From a virus, in IMG/VR virus record IMGVR_UViG_3300043470_001313, positions 1 to 25,831 of that record: a stretch of DNA of 25,831 bases. One strand, given 5' to 3'. The notes beneath the pieces were generated by a model, which was not told the origin of the DNA, made no database searches, and saw only the letters and a list, made by a program, of their open reading frames with translations. Every line of letters begins with the position of its first letter. The stretch's first letter is position 1. Position numbers and translations under genes: made by a program. Shown here in pieces: positions 24,983 to 25,831 of this stretch.

Positions 24983-25831
24983 TTATGATATTATTACATC
25001 AACAGCTTTAGTTATGTCGATTGTGTCGTAAGATGATTGGTTTGTGAATCTAGGTAATGACGTACCTTTTATTCTTAATTTTCTAACAAATCCAATCCAA
25101 GTTGAATTAGCATAACTTGTTAGTAATTGATTAATATTAGTACTATTGAATCCACTACCAATAATTTCAATTTGTAGTAAACCTGTGAAAATTCTTGAAC
25201 TATCTGAGAATAATGATATTGTGTTATTACCATAAATATATAATGCTTGGGTGTTTAAATTAATTAATGATAAATCACCCGATATTGTGTTATTACCGTA
25301 TATCCCAATTTTTATTGCATTAGAAGGTAAATCTTGAATATTACCGTAAATATTATTATTACCTCTTATAGTTATTGAATCATATGCGTTAGAATTACCT
25401 AAAGTGGCGATATCACCTGTTAATGTATTGTTACCTTCTAATTGAAAAGAGGCGCCAGTTTTTAAATTTATTGTACTAATATTACCACTAATATTAGTAT
25501 TACCTAAAATTTCTATAAATGATAATGTTGAATAGTTTAAGGTGCTGATATCACCATAAAGGGTATTACCTCCCGGAGCGATTCCATGAACTCTAAGACT
25601 TGTTAAATTAGGTGGTAATGTTGATATATCACCTGTTACAGTATTTTTACCTAGTATTCTTATTTCGGTGACAGTATTTGATAATCCTCCTAAATCACCA
25701 GAAACACTATTATTACCAAATAAGTCAATTCGTAATAAATTAGGTGTAGACATCAATGATACATCGTTGGTGATAGTATTTAGACCATCGATAATTATAT
25801 AACGAAGTGATGAAGGGAAATCATATACATT
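24983..25831 (-). CDS. Leucine-rich-repeat-like solenoid protein, 3' part (5' end outside window)
   Basis: The reading frame stays open to the window edge, adding 25 codons upstream of the TTG-ATG at 25756-25751. These extra residues (SSLRYIIIDGLNTITNDV) continue the repeat pattern, so that start is internal and the gene is truncated by the window; 282 residues are visible. About nine repeats of 22-26 residues follow the pattern L-x-x-I-x-I-x-G-N-N-T-I-S-G-D-I-S-T-L-P, for example LRIDLFGNNSVSGDLGGL and IKIGIYGNNTISGDLSLI. This resembles leucine-rich repeats of the N-x-(I/L)-x-G-(D/N)-(I/L) type and should form a curved beta solenoid. The last ~70 residues (from about TGLLQIEIIGSG) depart from the pattern and may be a cap. 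A recognition protein of the fibre apparatus is likely. Confidence 0.75.
   Translation of the reverse strand, partial: NVYDFPSSLRYIIIDGLNTITNDVSLMSTPNLLRIDLFGNNSVSGDLGGLSNTVTEIRILGKNTVTGDISTLPPNLTSLRVHGIAPGGNTLYGDISTLNYSTLSFIEILGNTNISGNISTINLKTGASFQLEGNNTLTGDIATLGNSNAYDSITIRGNNNIYGNIQDLPSNAIKIGIYGNNTISGDLSLINLNTQALYIYGNNTISLFSDSSRIFTGLLQIEIIGSGFNSTNINQLLTSYANSTWIGFVRKLRIKGTSLPRFTNQSSYDTIDITKAVDVIIS
25200..25831 (-). repeat. LRR-like protein repeats (about nine units of 22-26 residues)
   Basis: In-frame repeats coding for GNNTISGD-like loops alternating with hydrophobic strands. On the plus strand the loops show as recurring ATATCACC and GTATTATTACC-like words (for example near 25270-25300, 25410-25435 and 25625-25650). 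The array continues beyond the window end, so its full length is unknown. Confidence 0.8.

Noticed and set aside
25751-25756. TTG-ATG as the start of the LRR-like gene
   Set aside because: The same frame continues without a stop to base 25831 and those residues fit the repeat pattern, so the true start lies outside the window.
23179-25831. CRISPR-like or satellite DNA from the repeated words in the fibre and LRR genes
   Set aside because: The repeats are in-frame coding repeats with degenerate DNA, lacking the constant repeats and unique spacers of a CRISPR array.

Overview
The window looks like part of a large, AT-rich, T4-like contractile-tailed phage (myovirus) infecting a Bacteroidota host, probably a flavobacterium. 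A prophage or an assembled environmental phage contig are also possible. Three things support this. Homologues of the T4 baseplate proteins gp25 and gp6 stand next to each other, ahead of a long run of same-strand structural genes. Genes for a class I ribonucleotide reductase and a RuvC-like nuclease are present, as is common in large phages. Adhesin modules typical of Bacteroidota (SprB-type repeats) occur in two proteins, and gene starts lack a clear Shine-Dalgarno motif, as is usual in that phylum.

Layout. Bases 1-1179 hold the 3' half of nrdA (ribonucleotide reductase large subunit), closed by a textbook hairpin terminator at 1190-1220. Bases 1265-20783 form one rightward cluster of nine tail/baseplate genes: gp25-like, gp6-like, a giant 2114-residue structural protein with a hydrophobic block, three proteins of unknown function (617, about 266 and 304 residues), a PKD-like-domain protein (411 residues, lying between the last two), a 1007-residue protein resembling tail protein I, and a 989-residue SprB-repeat adhesin. 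Genes are packed tightly, and three junctions use a TAATG stop/start overlap. A bidirectional terminator hairpin at 20789-20810 separates this cluster from a convergent leftward cluster at 20818-25831. In leftward transcription order that cluster has a leucine-rich-repeat-like protein (cut by the window end), a small protein with one SprB module, an 833-residue fibre/collar-like protein with Thr-Pro linkers, and a RuvC-like nuclease.

How the genes fit together. The gp25-like, gp6-like and tail-protein-I-like products probably build the baseplate wedge and the start of the sheath. The large and unknown proteins probably decorate or extend the wedge. The SprB, PKD, LRR and Thr-Pro proteins look like a host-recognition layer of fibres and adhesins. 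Ribonucleotide reductase would supply deoxynucleotides, and the RuvC-like enzyme would resolve branched replication or recombination DNA before packaging.

No tRNA, rRNA, CRISPR array, insertion sequence, integrase or reverse transcriptase was seen. No stretch over 300 bases lacks a gene. The most distinctive points are the hydrophobic block inside the giant tail protein, the phage-borne SprB-type arrays, the LRR-like solenoid, and the recombination nuclease placed beside repeat-rich fibre genes.
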